In this document: positions 7,366-13,032 of the stretch, piece by piece
Layout: every line of letters starts with the position of its first letter
Numbering within the stretch: the stretch's first letter is position 1
Source: SIG440 sp045596485
GTDB taxonomy: Bacteria; Bacillota; Clostridia; Monoglobales; Monoglobaceae
DNA length: 13,220 nucleotides
Reading direction: 5' to 3'
Assembly (NCBI GenBank): GCA_045596485.1
Contig: JAZOCL010000100.1
Location: 1-13,220 of the forward strand
Notes under the pieces: model-generated
Seen by the model: only the letters and a program-made list of their open reading frames with translations
What the model was told of the DNA's origin: nothing
Database searches by the model: none
Position numbers and translations under genes: made by a program

Positions 7366-7578
7366 AAAAAGCCCCGCCTATGCCGTAACGGGATAAAGTA
7401 AAAACCTGCATGGCAGGTGGGTAAAATCCCAAAGACATTACAAGTCCACTGGCCGCAATCTGAGATTGGGGAGGCATGTGCGCCGCCTTCGGAGAGAAAT
7501 TCCCTTTAAAAATGTGTTGGTTTTACATTAGTCCGCATCTACGTACATCGCAGGGATGTTCGGTTATATTTAATTTTG
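7366..7578 (-). ncRNA. ssrS: 6S RNA (RNA polymerase-binding regulatory RNA)
   Basis: On the minus strand the segment aligns block by block with Bacillus 6S-1 RNA as I recall it: CCCTGCGATGTACGT near the 5' end, AUUUUUAAAGGGAAUUU, then CUCUCCG, and a GC-rich end GGCGGGGC running into TTTTT. The ends close on each other: CCCTGC (7555-7550) pairs with GCGGGG (7377-7372), and AUGU (7548-7545) with GCAU (7383-7380). Internal hairpins include ACCUGC-CAU-GCAGGU and CAAUC-UCA-GAUUG, with large unpaired central stretches as in 6S RNA. 6S RNA mimics an open promoter and holds sigma-A RNA polymerase in stationary phase. A promoter at 7586-7614 sets the 5' end near 7578; the exact end is approximate. Confidence 0.85.
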
Positions 7579-7585
7579 TGAGGTT

Positions 7586-7614
7586 AGTTTATCACAAAAA
7601 GCTGCGGATTTCAA
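7586..7614 (-). promoter_or_regulatory. Promoter of 6S RNA
   Basis: On the minus strand TTGAAA (7614-7609) is followed after 17 bases by TAAACT (7591-7586). The predicted start near 7578 gives a roughly 210-nt RNA ending at the T-run at 7366. An 8-bp palindrome TTTTGTGA / TCACAAAA (7574-7581 and 7592-7599) straddles the -10 and start region and could be an operator. Confidence 0.6.
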
Positions 7615-7665
7615 TAGGAAATTTTTGTTTTTGGTGTAGAAAATTAAATTGGCAAAAATTTAGTC

Positions 7666-7694
7666 TTTTCAAATTCGACAAAATGTTGTATAAT
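7666..7694 (+). promoter_or_regulatory. Candidate promoter of mecA
   Basis: A perfect TATAAT lies at 7689-7694, preceded by TTG. The -35 is weak; the base run around TTTTCA at 7666-7671 is the best spaced candidate (17 bases). The start would fall about 55 bases before the mecA TTG codon. It points away from the 6S promoter 75 bases to the left. Confidence 0.5.
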
Positions 7695-7756
7695 GTGAAA
7701 AAAACAAAAGCTTCACGTGAATATATATAATTTAACTGAAAACGGAGGTGGAGGCT

Positions 7757-8380
7757 TTGAAAATTGAACGCCTGAGCGAAAACAAAATTAAGATTGTGAT
7801 AGATGCGTCGGATATTCGTGCCTGGAATGTTGACCTTAAGAACTTTACGGACAACACTCCCGAAGCACAGGATATGTTCTGGCACGCTCTCAAGCAGGCG
7901 GAGCGGGATGTTAATTTTCTGGTGGGAAAGGCACAGCTTATGGTTGAGACCCTTCCTTTGGCAGACAACGGCTTTGTTATGCTTGTGAGCAAGCTGGAAA
8001 ACGAGCGTGATGTTGTTGAGGCTCTAGAACGTACGGGAAAGCGACTCAAGCAGACAGAATTCAAAATCAGACGTCGCAGTAAGGCACACTCGCTCCTGAG
8101 AATTTTCAGGTTTGAGGATTTTGACAGCCTTTGCGACGGTGTTCGTGAAATATTTGCGGCATATGTGGGCGAGAGCAGGCTGTTTAAATATCAGGGCGAG
8201 TTCTTTCTGGAGCTGATGCCGAGAGACTCCTTCGGGCTTTTTGAGCTTGAAAATATTCTTTCGGAGTTTGCCAGAAAGGAGACAAACCCTTTGATTTTGC
8301 AGGGAGTTCTTGGCGAGCACGGGCTGTGCTTGATGAAGGAAAATGCGCTCTCGCTGGTTTGGGATAATTTTTTGAAATAG
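7757..8380 (+). CDS. mecA: Adaptor protein MecA (ClpC adaptor)
   Basis: MecA-type adaptors deliver substrates such as ComK in Bacillus to the ClpC-ClpP protease and promote ClpC hexamer assembly. The 207-residue protein has the family N-terminal substrate-binding segment (MKIERLSENKIKIVIDASDI, about 1-80, with FWHALKQAERDVNF), a short basic/polar linker at about 90-115 (RLKQTEFKIRRRS), and a C-terminal ClpC-binding domain ending about residue 200 (RIFRFEDFDSLCDGVREI, then LFKYQGEFFLEL). Bacillus MecA has 218 residues. I chose TTG 7757 because GGAGG (7744-7748) sits 8 bases before it. The upstream in-frame GTG 7748 overlaps that ribosome binding site. Substrates in this organism are unknown. 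It is transcribed alone and closed by a terminator. Confidence 0.88.
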   Translation: MKIERLSENKIKIVIDASDIRAWNVDLKNFTDNTPEAQDMFWHALKQAERDVNFLVGKAQLMVETLPLADNGFVMLVSKLENERDVVEALERTGKRLKQTEFKIRRRSKAHSLLRIFRFEDFDSLCDGVREIFAAYVGESRLFKYQGEFFLELMPRDSFGLFELENILSEFARKETNPLILQGVLGEHGLCLMKENALSLVWDNFLK

Positions 8381-8393
8381 AAATTTTGACTGA

Positions 8394-8430
8394 TGCGGAA
8401 AACCGTTGGTTTTCTGCATATTTTCTTTGT
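8394..8430 (+). terminator. Terminator of mecA
   Basis: TGCGGAAAACC (8394-8404) pairs with GGTTTTCTGCA (8408-8418) around a GTT loop: 11 bp including one G-U pair. The T-rich TATTTTCTTTGTT follows. It ends the mecA transcript; its 3' arm overlaps the possible sigma-E -35 of yabP. Confidence 0.7.
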
Positions 8431-8445
8431 TGCAAAATATACTTA
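8416..8445 (+). promoter_or_regulatory. Possible sigma-E (mother-cell) promoter of yabP-yabQ
   Basis: GCATATT (8416-8422) fits the sigma-E -35, and TATACTTA (8438-8445), 15 bases on, partly fits the CATACA-type -10. In B. subtilis yabP and yabQ are sigma-E genes, which makes this placement sensible. The -10 match is partial, so confidence is low. Confidence 0.4.
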
Positions 8446-8474
8446 TATTACCAAAACAGAAAGGTTGTGCAGGT

Positions 8475-8750
8475 ATGGATGAAAGAAGAAACGACGAACA
8501 TAAGCTCACCATGGTTGGACGCAAAAAAATGACTGTTACCGGGGTTGAGGATGTTGACAGCTTTGACGATGACAGAATTGTGGCATATACCACAGAAGGG
8601 ATTATGACCGTCAAGGGCGCAGACTTCAGAATCAATCGTCTGAATGTGGAGGACGGCGGACTTGAAATTGAAGGTGAGATTGACAGTGTTGAATATGCTG
8701 ACGGGCACAAAAGCGACAAGGGCGGATTTCTCAGCAAAATTTTCAGATAG
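8475..8750 (+). CDS. yabP: Sporulation protein YabP
   Basis: YabP is a small mother-cell protein needed for normal spore cortex and coat formation in Bacillus. The 91-residue product fits: HKLTMVGRKKMTVTGVEDVDSFDDDRIVAYTTEG, then the short beta-rich remainder with MTVKGADFRINRLNVEDGGLEIEGEID, which is the YabP/YqfC family core. No membrane segment is present. ATG 8475 has only a modest ribosome binding site (AAAGG and GCAGG nearby). The stop is 11 bases from yabQ, which is typical of the conserved yabP-yabQ pair. Confidence 0.9.
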   Translation: MDERRNDEHKLTMVGRKKMTVTGVEDVDSFDDDRIVAYTTEGIMTVKGADFRINRLNVEDGGLEIEGEIDSVEYADGHKSDKGGFLSKIFR

Positions 8751-8761
8751 GGAGAGGCGGA

Positions 8762-9271
8762 ATGTATACAACTGTACCTATGGAGGCGGCGTTCTTTCTT
8801 GCAAGTCTGGCAGCAGGAGGAATTGCTGCCTTTGTTTTTGATTTGCTTCGCATCAGCCGTCGGCTGAAAACCCCTTCGAATGCTCTGGTGAACCTTGAGG
8901 ATGTGTTGTTTCTTGTTTTTGCGGCAGCAATTCTTTTTGGGGCGGCATATTTCAAGAACAGCGGAGAAATCAGGTGGCAGGGGTTCATAGGCTTCGGGCT
9001 GGGTGCAGGAAGCTATGCCCTTGTGGTGAAAAATCGGTTTCTCAACCTTGGGACAGCTTTGACCAAGGGCTTGTTCAGGATTATCTGCAAAATTCTTTGG
9101 CTGCTTGCCTTTCCGCTCAGGATGGTGGTAAGAATTTTTGCAAAGCCCGTAAGGGTTGTTGCCTGGCATACGGGAAGGGGCAAGAGGCGTTTGGGTCGTT
9201 TTGTGCGGCGACTCGGTGACAGAATTGCTCTTCAAATGAAAAAAACAGGGTTTTTGCTGCGGAAAAAGTAG
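8762..9271 (+). CDS. yabQ: Spore cortex biosynthesis protein YabQ
   Basis: YabQ is a multi-pass membrane protein of the outer forespore membrane needed for cortex synthesis. The 169-residue product has hydrophobic segments at about 8-28 (FFLASLAAGGIAAFVFDLL), 45-63 (LEDVLFLVFAAAILFGAAY), 73-88 and 100-125, then a strongly basic C-terminal tail with many Arg/Lys (RGKRRLGRFVRRLG). The motif DLLRISRR at about 27-34 and the VNLEDVLF stretch are characteristic of the family. GGGAGAGGCGGA leads directly to ATG 8762. Sequence conservation in this family is low, so assignment leans partly on the yabP-yabQ-divIC-yabR order. Confidence 0.88.
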   Translation: MYTTVPMEAAFFLASLAAGGIAAFVFDLLRISRRLKTPSNALVNLEDVLFLVFAAAILFGAAYFKNSGEIRWQGFIGFGLGAGSYALVVKNRFLNLGTALTKGLFRIICKILWLLAFPLRMVVRIFAKPVRVVAWHTGRGKRRLGRFVRRLGDRIALQMKKTGFLLRKK

Positions 9272-9281
9272 GCTCTAAGTA

Positions 9282-9310
9282 TTGACAAAGAAAATATGTT
9301 GATATATAAT
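9282..9310 (+). promoter_or_regulatory. Consensus vegetative promoter of divIC
   Basis: TTGACA (9282-9287), 17 bases, TATAAT (9305-9310): both hexamers and spacing are exactly consensus. It starts 10 bases after the yabQ stop and separates the essential divIC from the sporulation-type yabPQ unit. Confidence 0.95.
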
Positions 9311-9342
9311 TATCATTAGAATACTGTAAGGTGGAGAAGATT

Positions 9343-9654
9343 GTGTCTGAACGAAAAGCAAAAAGAAAACAGAATAAAGCATCTGCAAAACAACTGCTTG
9401 TGCTGGGCGGAGTTCTTTTGGTGTGCATTTATGTGACCTGTGTTTTTGTGAAGCAGCAGATAACTCTTTCGCAATGCGAAGACCTTGCGCAGGAATACGA
9501 AGAAAAAATTGCTGAGGCAGAGCTTGAGCAGCAAAAGCTCAGGGACGAGCTGGAGCAGGCAGGAACAGACGAATATATTCAGCGTGCTGCACGTGAAAAG
9601 CTGGGACTTGTGAAGGCCAACGAGCGTGTTTTTATTGATATAAGTCAGGAATAA
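9343..9654 (+). CDS. divIC: Septum formation initiator, DivIC/FtsB family
   Basis: DivIC is a bitopic divisome protein that works with FtsL and DivIB/FtsQ to activate septal wall synthesis. The 103-residue product has a basic cytoplasmic N-terminus (SERKAKRKQNKASAK), one membrane segment at about 19-38 (LLVLGGVLLVCIYVTCVFV), then a long external coiled coil (about 45-80, with QEYEEKIAEAELEQQKL). The family C-terminal block is EYIQRAAREKLGLVKANERVF. I chose GTG 9343 because AAGGTGGAG (9328-9336) lies 6 bases upstream. The in-frame GTG 9331 falls inside that site. It has its own consensus promoter. Confidence 0.93.
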   Translation: MSERKAKRKQNKASAKQLLVLGGVLLVCIYVTCVFVKQQITLSQCEDLAQEYEEKIAEAELEQQKLRDELEQAGTDEYIQRAAREKLGLVKANERVFIDISQE

Positions 9655-9686
9655 CCCCCATCTTTGGGATTATTTGTATACAATTG

Positions 9687-9709
9687 AACGCCAGAGGAAT
9701 TGGCGTTTT
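9687..9709 (+). promoter_or_regulatory. Hairpin just before the yabR ribosome binding site
   Basis: AACGCCA (9687-9693) pairs with TGGCGTT (9701-9707) around the loop GAGGAAT. Only four T follow before the ribosome binding site GAGGAGG (9710-9716). It could be a weak terminator/attenuator or a translation control element; the loop itself resembles a Shine-Dalgarno. Confidence 0.5.
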
Positions 9710-9729
9710 GAGGAGGATTTTTTAAGGCT

Positions 9730-10182
9730 ATGCAGATTGAAGAAGGAAGTATACTTCGGGGAAAGGTGACGGGCATTGCACCCTTTGGGGCTTTTGTTGA
9801 GCTCGAAGGAGGAAGGACCGGCCTTGTACATATTTCGGAGGTTTCGAACGAATATGTCGATGACATAAGCAAGCATCTTACTGCAGGGCAGCCGGTGAAG
9901 GTCAAGGTTATCTCTGTTGACGAGCAAGGGAAAATCAGCCTGTCAATCAAAAAGGCGGCTGAAGAAAAAAGCAAAAAGAAAAGAGGAGAAAAACCCAGAC
10001 GCAGCGGCGGGCTCAAGGGGGCTCCCGAGGTTTTTGATGTTTCGCACAAGAAGAAAGAAATGGAAGAAATGTCCTTTGAAGATAAGCTTCTCAAGTTCAA
10101 GCAGGACAGCGAAGAAAAAATTCAGGATCTCAAAAGAAATACAGAAGGTAAGCGCAACGGCGGTTACAAGAGAGCGTATTAA
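9730..10182 (+). CDS. yabR: S1-domain RNA-binding protein YabR (GSP13-like)
   Basis: This 150-residue cytosolic protein has one S1 RNA-binding domain at about 3-73: EGSILRGKVTGIAPFGAFVELEGG, then GLVHISEVSNEYVDD, with VKVKVISVDEQGKISLSIK as the final strands. A long basic, low-complexity tail follows (EEKSKKKRGEKPRRSGG), with a charged helix near the C-terminus (MSFEDKLLKFKQDSEEKIQDLK). Relatives in Bacillus (YabR, general stress protein 13) associate with ribosomes. It follows divIC by 75 bases, a gap that holds a hairpin, and is probably on the same transcript. GAGGAGG lies 13 bases from the ATG, longer than usual, with AAGG closer by. Confidence 0.92.
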   Translation: MQIEEGSILRGKVTGIAPFGAFVELEGGRTGLVHISEVSNEYVDDISKHLTAGQPVKVKVISVDEQGKISLSIKKAAEEKSKKKRGEKPRRSGGLKGAPEVFDVSHKKKEMEEMSFEDKLLKFKQDSEEKIQDLKRNTEGKRNGGYKRAY

Positions 10183-10190
10183 ATGCCCCG

Positions 10191-10219
10191 ACGGAACTTA
10201 AAAAGTTCCGTTGCTTTTT
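10191..10219 (+). terminator. Terminator after yabR
   Basis: ACGGAACTT (10191-10199), loop AAA, AAGTTCCGT (10203-10211), then TGCTTTTTAT. This 9-bp perfect stem with a T-run closes the divIC-yabR unit eight bases after the stop. Confidence 0.88.
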
Positions 10220-10252
10220 ATACAAATTGAATTTGCGAAGGGAGTGTTGGGC

Positions 10253-10687
10253 GTGAATAATTGGACAGTTGCTTGGCTGATTTTGGCTGTGGTGCTGGGT
10301 GTTGTTGAAATGTCTACGGTGAATTTGATTACCGTTTGGTTTGCGGCTGCGGCTATGACTTCGGCACTGGCTGCGGCGTTGGATGCAGAAATTGGTGTTC
10401 AGATAACAATTTTTATTATTGTTTCAGCTGTTTTGGTTTTGTCGACCAGACCTTTGGCAAAGAGGTTTTTAAACAAAAAGACGGTTGCAACCAATGCAGA
10501 CAGAATTATTGCGGCACAGGGCGTTGTGGTTGAAGAAATTGACGGCGTTAAAGGCTGCGGACAAGTTAAGGTTATGGGTCAGGTATGGTCGGCAAAATCC
10601 GAAGATGGAGAAAAAATTGCCGAGGGCACTGCAGTAACCGTTAAGGCCCTTGAGGGTGTGAAGGTGGTTGTTTCGGCTAATAATTAA
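10253..10687 (+). CDS. nfeD: NfeD-family membrane protein, short type
   Basis: Short NfeD proteins are membrane partners of SPFH/stomatin proteins and lie next to them in most genomes; their OB-fold is thought to help organise membrane microdomains. The 144-residue product has hydrophobic helices at about 5-22 (TVAWLILAVVLGVVEM), 26-42 (LITVWFAAAAMTSALAA) and 47-65. The OB-fold region is at about 80-140, with AQGVVVEEIDGVKGCGQVKV and EGTAVTVKALEGVKVVV. I use GTG 10253 because GAAGGGAG (10237-10244) is 8 bases upstream; the earlier ATG 10211 falls inside the yabR terminator. It lacks the ClpP-like protease domain of long NfeD proteins. The SPFH partner follows after 30 bases. Confidence 0.9.
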   Translation: MNNWTVAWLILAVVLGVVEMSTVNLITVWFAAAAMTSALAAALDAEIGVQITIFIIVSAVLVLSTRPLAKRFLNKKTVATNADRIIAAQGVVVEEIDGVKGCGQVKVMGQVWSAKSEDGEKIAEGTAVTVKALEGVKVVVSANN

Positions 10688-10717
10688 AAAGAAAATCAAA
10701 TAAAAAGGAGTGTTTTT

Positions 10718-11635
10718 ATGATATTCTTAATTTTACTTATTATCGTTATTGCGCTGATTGTTACAAATATTAAGGTTGTTCCTCAGGCTTATGCATATGT
10801 TGTTGAGCGTCTGGGTGCTTACAGCGGAACCTGGAACACAGGTCTCCACCTGAAGATTCCCTTTATCGACAGAATAGCAAAAAGAGTTACCCTGAAGGAA
10901 CAGGTTGTTGATTTTGCTCCTCAGCCCGTTATTACAAAGGATAACGTAACTATGCAGATTGATACGGTTGTTTATTTTCAGATAATAGACCCAAAGCTCT
11001 ATACTTACGGGGTGGAGCTTCCCATGGCGGCAATAGAAAATCTGACAGCCACAACTCTACGTAACATTATTGGTGATATGGAGCTTGATGAAAGCTTGAC
11101 CAGCCGTGACGTAATCAACACAAAAATGCGTTCGATTCTTGACGAAGCAACAGACCCCTGGGGCATCAGGGTTAATCGTGTTGAGCTGAAGAATATTATT
11201 CCGCCTGCAGGAATTCGCGAAGCAATGGAAAAGCAGATGAAGGCAGAGCGTGAGAGACGTGAAGCAATTCTTCGCGCAGAGGGTGAAAAGAAGTCTGCAA
11301 TTCTGGTTGCAGAGGGCGAAAAGGCAGCGGCTATTCTGAGAGCTGAAGCTGAAAAGGAATCTCAGATTCTTAAAGCCGAAGCCGAGAAGGAATCTGCAAT
11401 CCGTATTGCCGAGGGTGAGGCTCAGGCAATCCTCAGCGTTCAGGAGGCAACAGCAAGTGGTATCCGTATGCTAAATGAGGCATCACCCATTGAAGCTGTG
11501 CTCAAAATCAAGAGTCTGGAGGCCTTTGCAAAGGCTGCAGACGGAAAGGCAACAAAGATTATTATCCCGTCCGAAATTCAGGGTCTTGCAGGGCTTGCCG
11601 CAGGACTCAAATCGGTTATTGACGAAGAAAAATAA
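10718..11635 (+). CDS. SPFH/Band 7 (stomatin-prohibitin) membrane protein
   Basis: The 305-residue protein has an N-terminal membrane segment (about 2-18, ILLIIVIALIVTNIKVV), then the SPFH domain (about 19-185). Recognisable parts are VPQAYAYVVERLGAYSGTW, GLHLKIPFIDRI and QPVITKDNVTMQIDTVVYFQI, with the late block TLRNIIGDMELDESLTSRD. A coiled-coil repeat follows at about 185-245 built on AEGEK/AEAEKES units, ending in an Ala/Gly-rich tail. Such proteins form large cage-like oligomers on the membrane and group with the QmcA/stomatin-like class. Pairing with nfeD immediately upstream supports this. AAGGAG lies before ATG 10718. QmcA and YbbK are used names for relatives; I do not choose one. 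Confidence 0.93.
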   Translation: MIFLILLIIVIALIVTNIKVVPQAYAYVVERLGAYSGTWNTGLHLKIPFIDRIAKRVTLKEQVVDFAPQPVITKDNVTMQIDTVVYFQIIDPKLYTYGVELPMAAIENLTATTLRNIIGDMELDESLTSRDVINTKMRSILDEATDPWGIRVNRVELKNIIPPAGIREAMEKQMKAERERREAILRAEGEKKSAILVAEGEKAAAILRAEAEKESQILKAEAEKESAIRIAEGEAQAILSVQEATASGIRMLNEASPIEAVLKIKSLEAFAKAADGKATKIIIPSEIQGLAGLAAGLKSVIDEEK

Positions 11636-11645
11636 CAATGCATTA

Positions 11646-11669
11646 AAGCGGTGAAAAGCCTTGCCGCTT
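11646..11669 (+). other. Short inverted repeat in the yebC leader
   Basis: AAGCGG (11646-11651) and CCGCTT (11664-11669) form a 6-bp stem with a 12-base loop between the SPFH gene and yebC. No T-run follows, so I do not call it a terminator. It may simply be an mRNA structure between two co-transcribed genes. Confidence 0.35.
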
Positions 11670-11705
11670 GAGGAATAGACAGAAGAACATTAGGAGGAAA
11701 ACACA

Positions 11706-12452
11706 ATGTCAGGACATTCGAAATGGGCAACCATAAAAAGAAAGAAAGGCGCACTTGATGCAAAAAGAGGGAAGCTCTTTACCAAAATCGGCAGAGAGCT
11801 GGTTGTTGCGGTGAAAGAGGGTGGGCCCGACCCCGACAGCAACTCAAAGTTGCGTGATGCCATTGCAAAGGCAAAGGCAAACAATATGCCAAACGACACA
11901 ATTCAGAGAAGCATCAAAAAGGCTGCAGGAGAAGACAGCAACAAAGAATATTTTGAGCTCACATACGAAGGCTACGGTCCCAGCGGTGTTGCTTTTATGG
12001 TTGAAACTCTTAGCGACAACAAAAACCGTACAGCAGGCGATATGCGCCACTATTTTGACAAATACGGCGGCAATCTGGGTCAGACAGGCAGCGTGGGCTT
12101 TATGTTTGACCGCAAGGGTCAGCTTGTTATCGCAAAGACCGACAGTATCGACGAGGATACTTTGATGATGGACGCTCTGGATGCAGGTGCCGAAGACTTT
12201 AGTGCAGAGGAGGAATGCTATGAGGTTACGTCATCTCCCGAGGACTTCAGTAAGGTGCGTGAAGCCTTGGAAGCCAAAGGCTATGAATTTGAGCAGGCTG
12301 AAATCAGCTATATTCCCCAGACTCTTACCGAGGTAACAGACCCCGAAGCTGTTAAGGACCTGGAAAAGCTTATTGATATGCTTGAAGATAACGACGACGT
12401 GCAGAACGTTTACCACACCTGGGATATGCCCGAGAATGAGGCTGAAGAGTAG
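11706..12452 (+). CDS. yebC: YebC/PmpR-family protein
   Basis: The 248-residue protein starts with the family signature SGHSKWATIKRKKGALDAKRGKLFTK (split over residues 2-27) and continues KARANNMP-like: AKAKANNMPNDTIQRSIKKA. The central block YEGYGPSGVAFMVETLSDNKNRT and GGNLGQTGSVGFMF are also diagnostic. Members were long described as DNA-binding regulators; more recent reports propose a role in translation, easing ribosome stalling at proline-rich stretches. I therefore do not assign a regulatory target. The AGGAGG site is spaced 9 bases from ATG 11706. Length is typical. A terminator follows at 12551. Confidence 0.96.
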   Translation: MSGHSKWATIKRKKGALDAKRGKLFTKIGRELVVAVKEGGPDPDSNSKLRDAIAKAKANNMPNDTIQRSIKKAAGEDSNKEYFELTYEGYGPSGVAFMVETLSDNKNRTAGDMRHYFDKYGGNLGQTGSVGFMFDRKGQLVIAKTDSIDEDTLMMDALDAGAEDFSAEEECYEVTSSPEDFSKVREALEAKGYEFEQAEISYIPQTLTEVTDPEAVKDLEKLIDMLEDNDDVQNVYHTWDMPENEAEE

Positions 12453-12550
12453 TCAAATCAGGGCTTTGGAATTTTTCTGAATGACGATATACAACAGAGC
12501 TTTGACATATATTCAGACCGGCTTCAAAAAATAAAGCTAATATATCATAA

Positions 12551-12592
12551 CTCCGAATATCCTTTTTCAGTATGTTCGGGGTTTTGTTTTTT
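12551..12592 (+). terminator. Terminator after yebC
   Basis: CTCCGAATAT (12551-12560) pairs with ATGTTCGGGG (12572-12581), 10 bp with G-U pairs, loop 11, then TTTTGTTTTTT. It closes the yebC transcript and insulates the promoter that follows. Bases 12453-12550 show no other feature. Confidence 0.85.
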
Positions 12593-12610
12593 GAAAAGCT
12601 TTTATTTGCA

Positions 12611-12639
12611 TTGAAAGTGTTGGTACGATGTGGTATAAT
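12611..12639 (+). promoter_or_regulatory. Strong promoter of the hairpin array / four-helix-bundle gene
   Basis: TTGAAA (12611-12616), 17 bases, TATAAT (12634-12639). The predicted start (about 12646) falls within the first hairpin of the array, so the whole array would be transcribed as a leader of about 385 bases before the four-helix-bundle start codon. Confidence 0.88.
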
Positions 12640-12835
12640 GATTTCATCGAAGATGAAATCAATGAATTGCCTTCGGCATGAATTGAAAATTGAAATTTTC
12701 ATGAATTGAGCCTAACGGCTCATGAATTGCACTGAAGTGCATTAAAAGGCAATTCAATTCATGGAGCGATAGCGAGAAATCATGGCAAAGCCAATTCATG
12801 ACAACGGATGTTGTCAATTCATCAAAGATGAATTC
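12640..12835 (+). repeat. Hairpin-array module A (linkers ATGAATT / AATTCAT)
   Basis: The module opens with a 9-bp hairpin GATTTCATC-GAA-GATGAAATC split over 12640-12660. Forward linkers ATGAATT at 12661, 12679, 12701 and 12722 separate the hairpins TGCC-TTC-GGCA (12668-12678), GAAAAT-TGAA-ATTTTC (12685-12700), GAGCC-TAAC-GGCTC (12708-12721) and GCAC-TGAA-GTGC (12729-12740). The heptamer AAAAGGC (12744-12750) marks the switch. Reversed linkers AATTCAT follow at 12756, about 12777 (degenerate), 12793 and 12816, around GGAGCGATAGCG (12763-12774), TGGC-AAA-GCCA (12783-12793) and GACAAC-GGAT-GTTGTC (12800-12815). The module ends with AATTCATC-AAA-GATGAATT (12816-12834). Stems are perfect although their sequences differ, so selection seems to act on pairing. 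Confidence 0.85.
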
Positions 12836-13009
12836 TGCTAAATTCGCCTAACGGCGAGCTAAATGTGCTAAAGTACGCTAAATTACTTCGTAGCTAAATT
12901 GACCTTTGGTCAGCTAAAAGGCGAATTTAATTTAGCTGTTTTGAAAAAACAATTTAGCTATGGAGCGAAGCGGAATAATTTAGCTTTGCAACTTGTTGCA
13001 AAATTTAGC
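12836..13009 (+). repeat. Hairpin-array module B (linkers GCTAAAT / ATTTAGC)
   Basis: Forward linkers GCTAAAT at 12837, 12858, 12877, 12893 and 12913 separate TCGCC-TAAC-GGCGA (12844-12857), GTGC-TAAA-GTAC (12865-12876, one G-U), TAC-TTC-GTA (12884-12892) and TGACC-TTT-GGTCA (12900-12912). The heptamer AAAAGGC (12916-12922) is identical to that of module A. Reversed linkers ATTTAGC follow at 12930, 12952, 12978 and 13003, enclosing TGTTTT-GAA-AAAACA (12937-12951), GGAGCGAAGCGG (12962-12973) and TTTGCAA-CTTG-TTGCAAA (12985-13002). Matching the linkers in order gives a rod of stacked four-way junctions. The plan equals module A but the linker is a different word. Confidence 0.85.
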
Positions 13010-13032
13010 CAAAAATGATTGGATGTGTAGAT

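Noticed and set aside
7366..7500. Cobalamin-like riboswitch on the plus strand
   Set aside because: Plus-strand fragments such as GGGTAAAATCCC and CCACTGG recall a cobalamin aptamer, but the conserved order and the AGTCAGGAGACCTGCC block are missing. The minus strand fits 6S RNA throughout, with closing stem and promoter.
8024..9235. Minus-strand reading frame of 403 codons
   Set aside because: It lies antisense to the well-supported mecA, yabP and yabQ genes, is rich in Ser, Lys and Pro without any recognisable domain, and has no convincing ribosome binding site. It is an open shadow frame.
9331..9342. GTG 9331 as the divIC start
   Set aside because: This codon lies inside the AAGGTGGAG ribosome binding site; GTG 9343 is spaced properly behind it.
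12640..13009. CRISPR array
   Set aside because: The repeated units are only 7 nt, invert midway, and the sequences between them are palindromes of 9-18 nt rather than unique spacers. No cas genes are present.
12985..13009. Intrinsic terminator at the end of module B
   Set aside because: The TTTGCAA/TTGCAAA stem is followed by ATTTAGCC, not a T-run, so transcription should continue into the four-helix-bundle gene.
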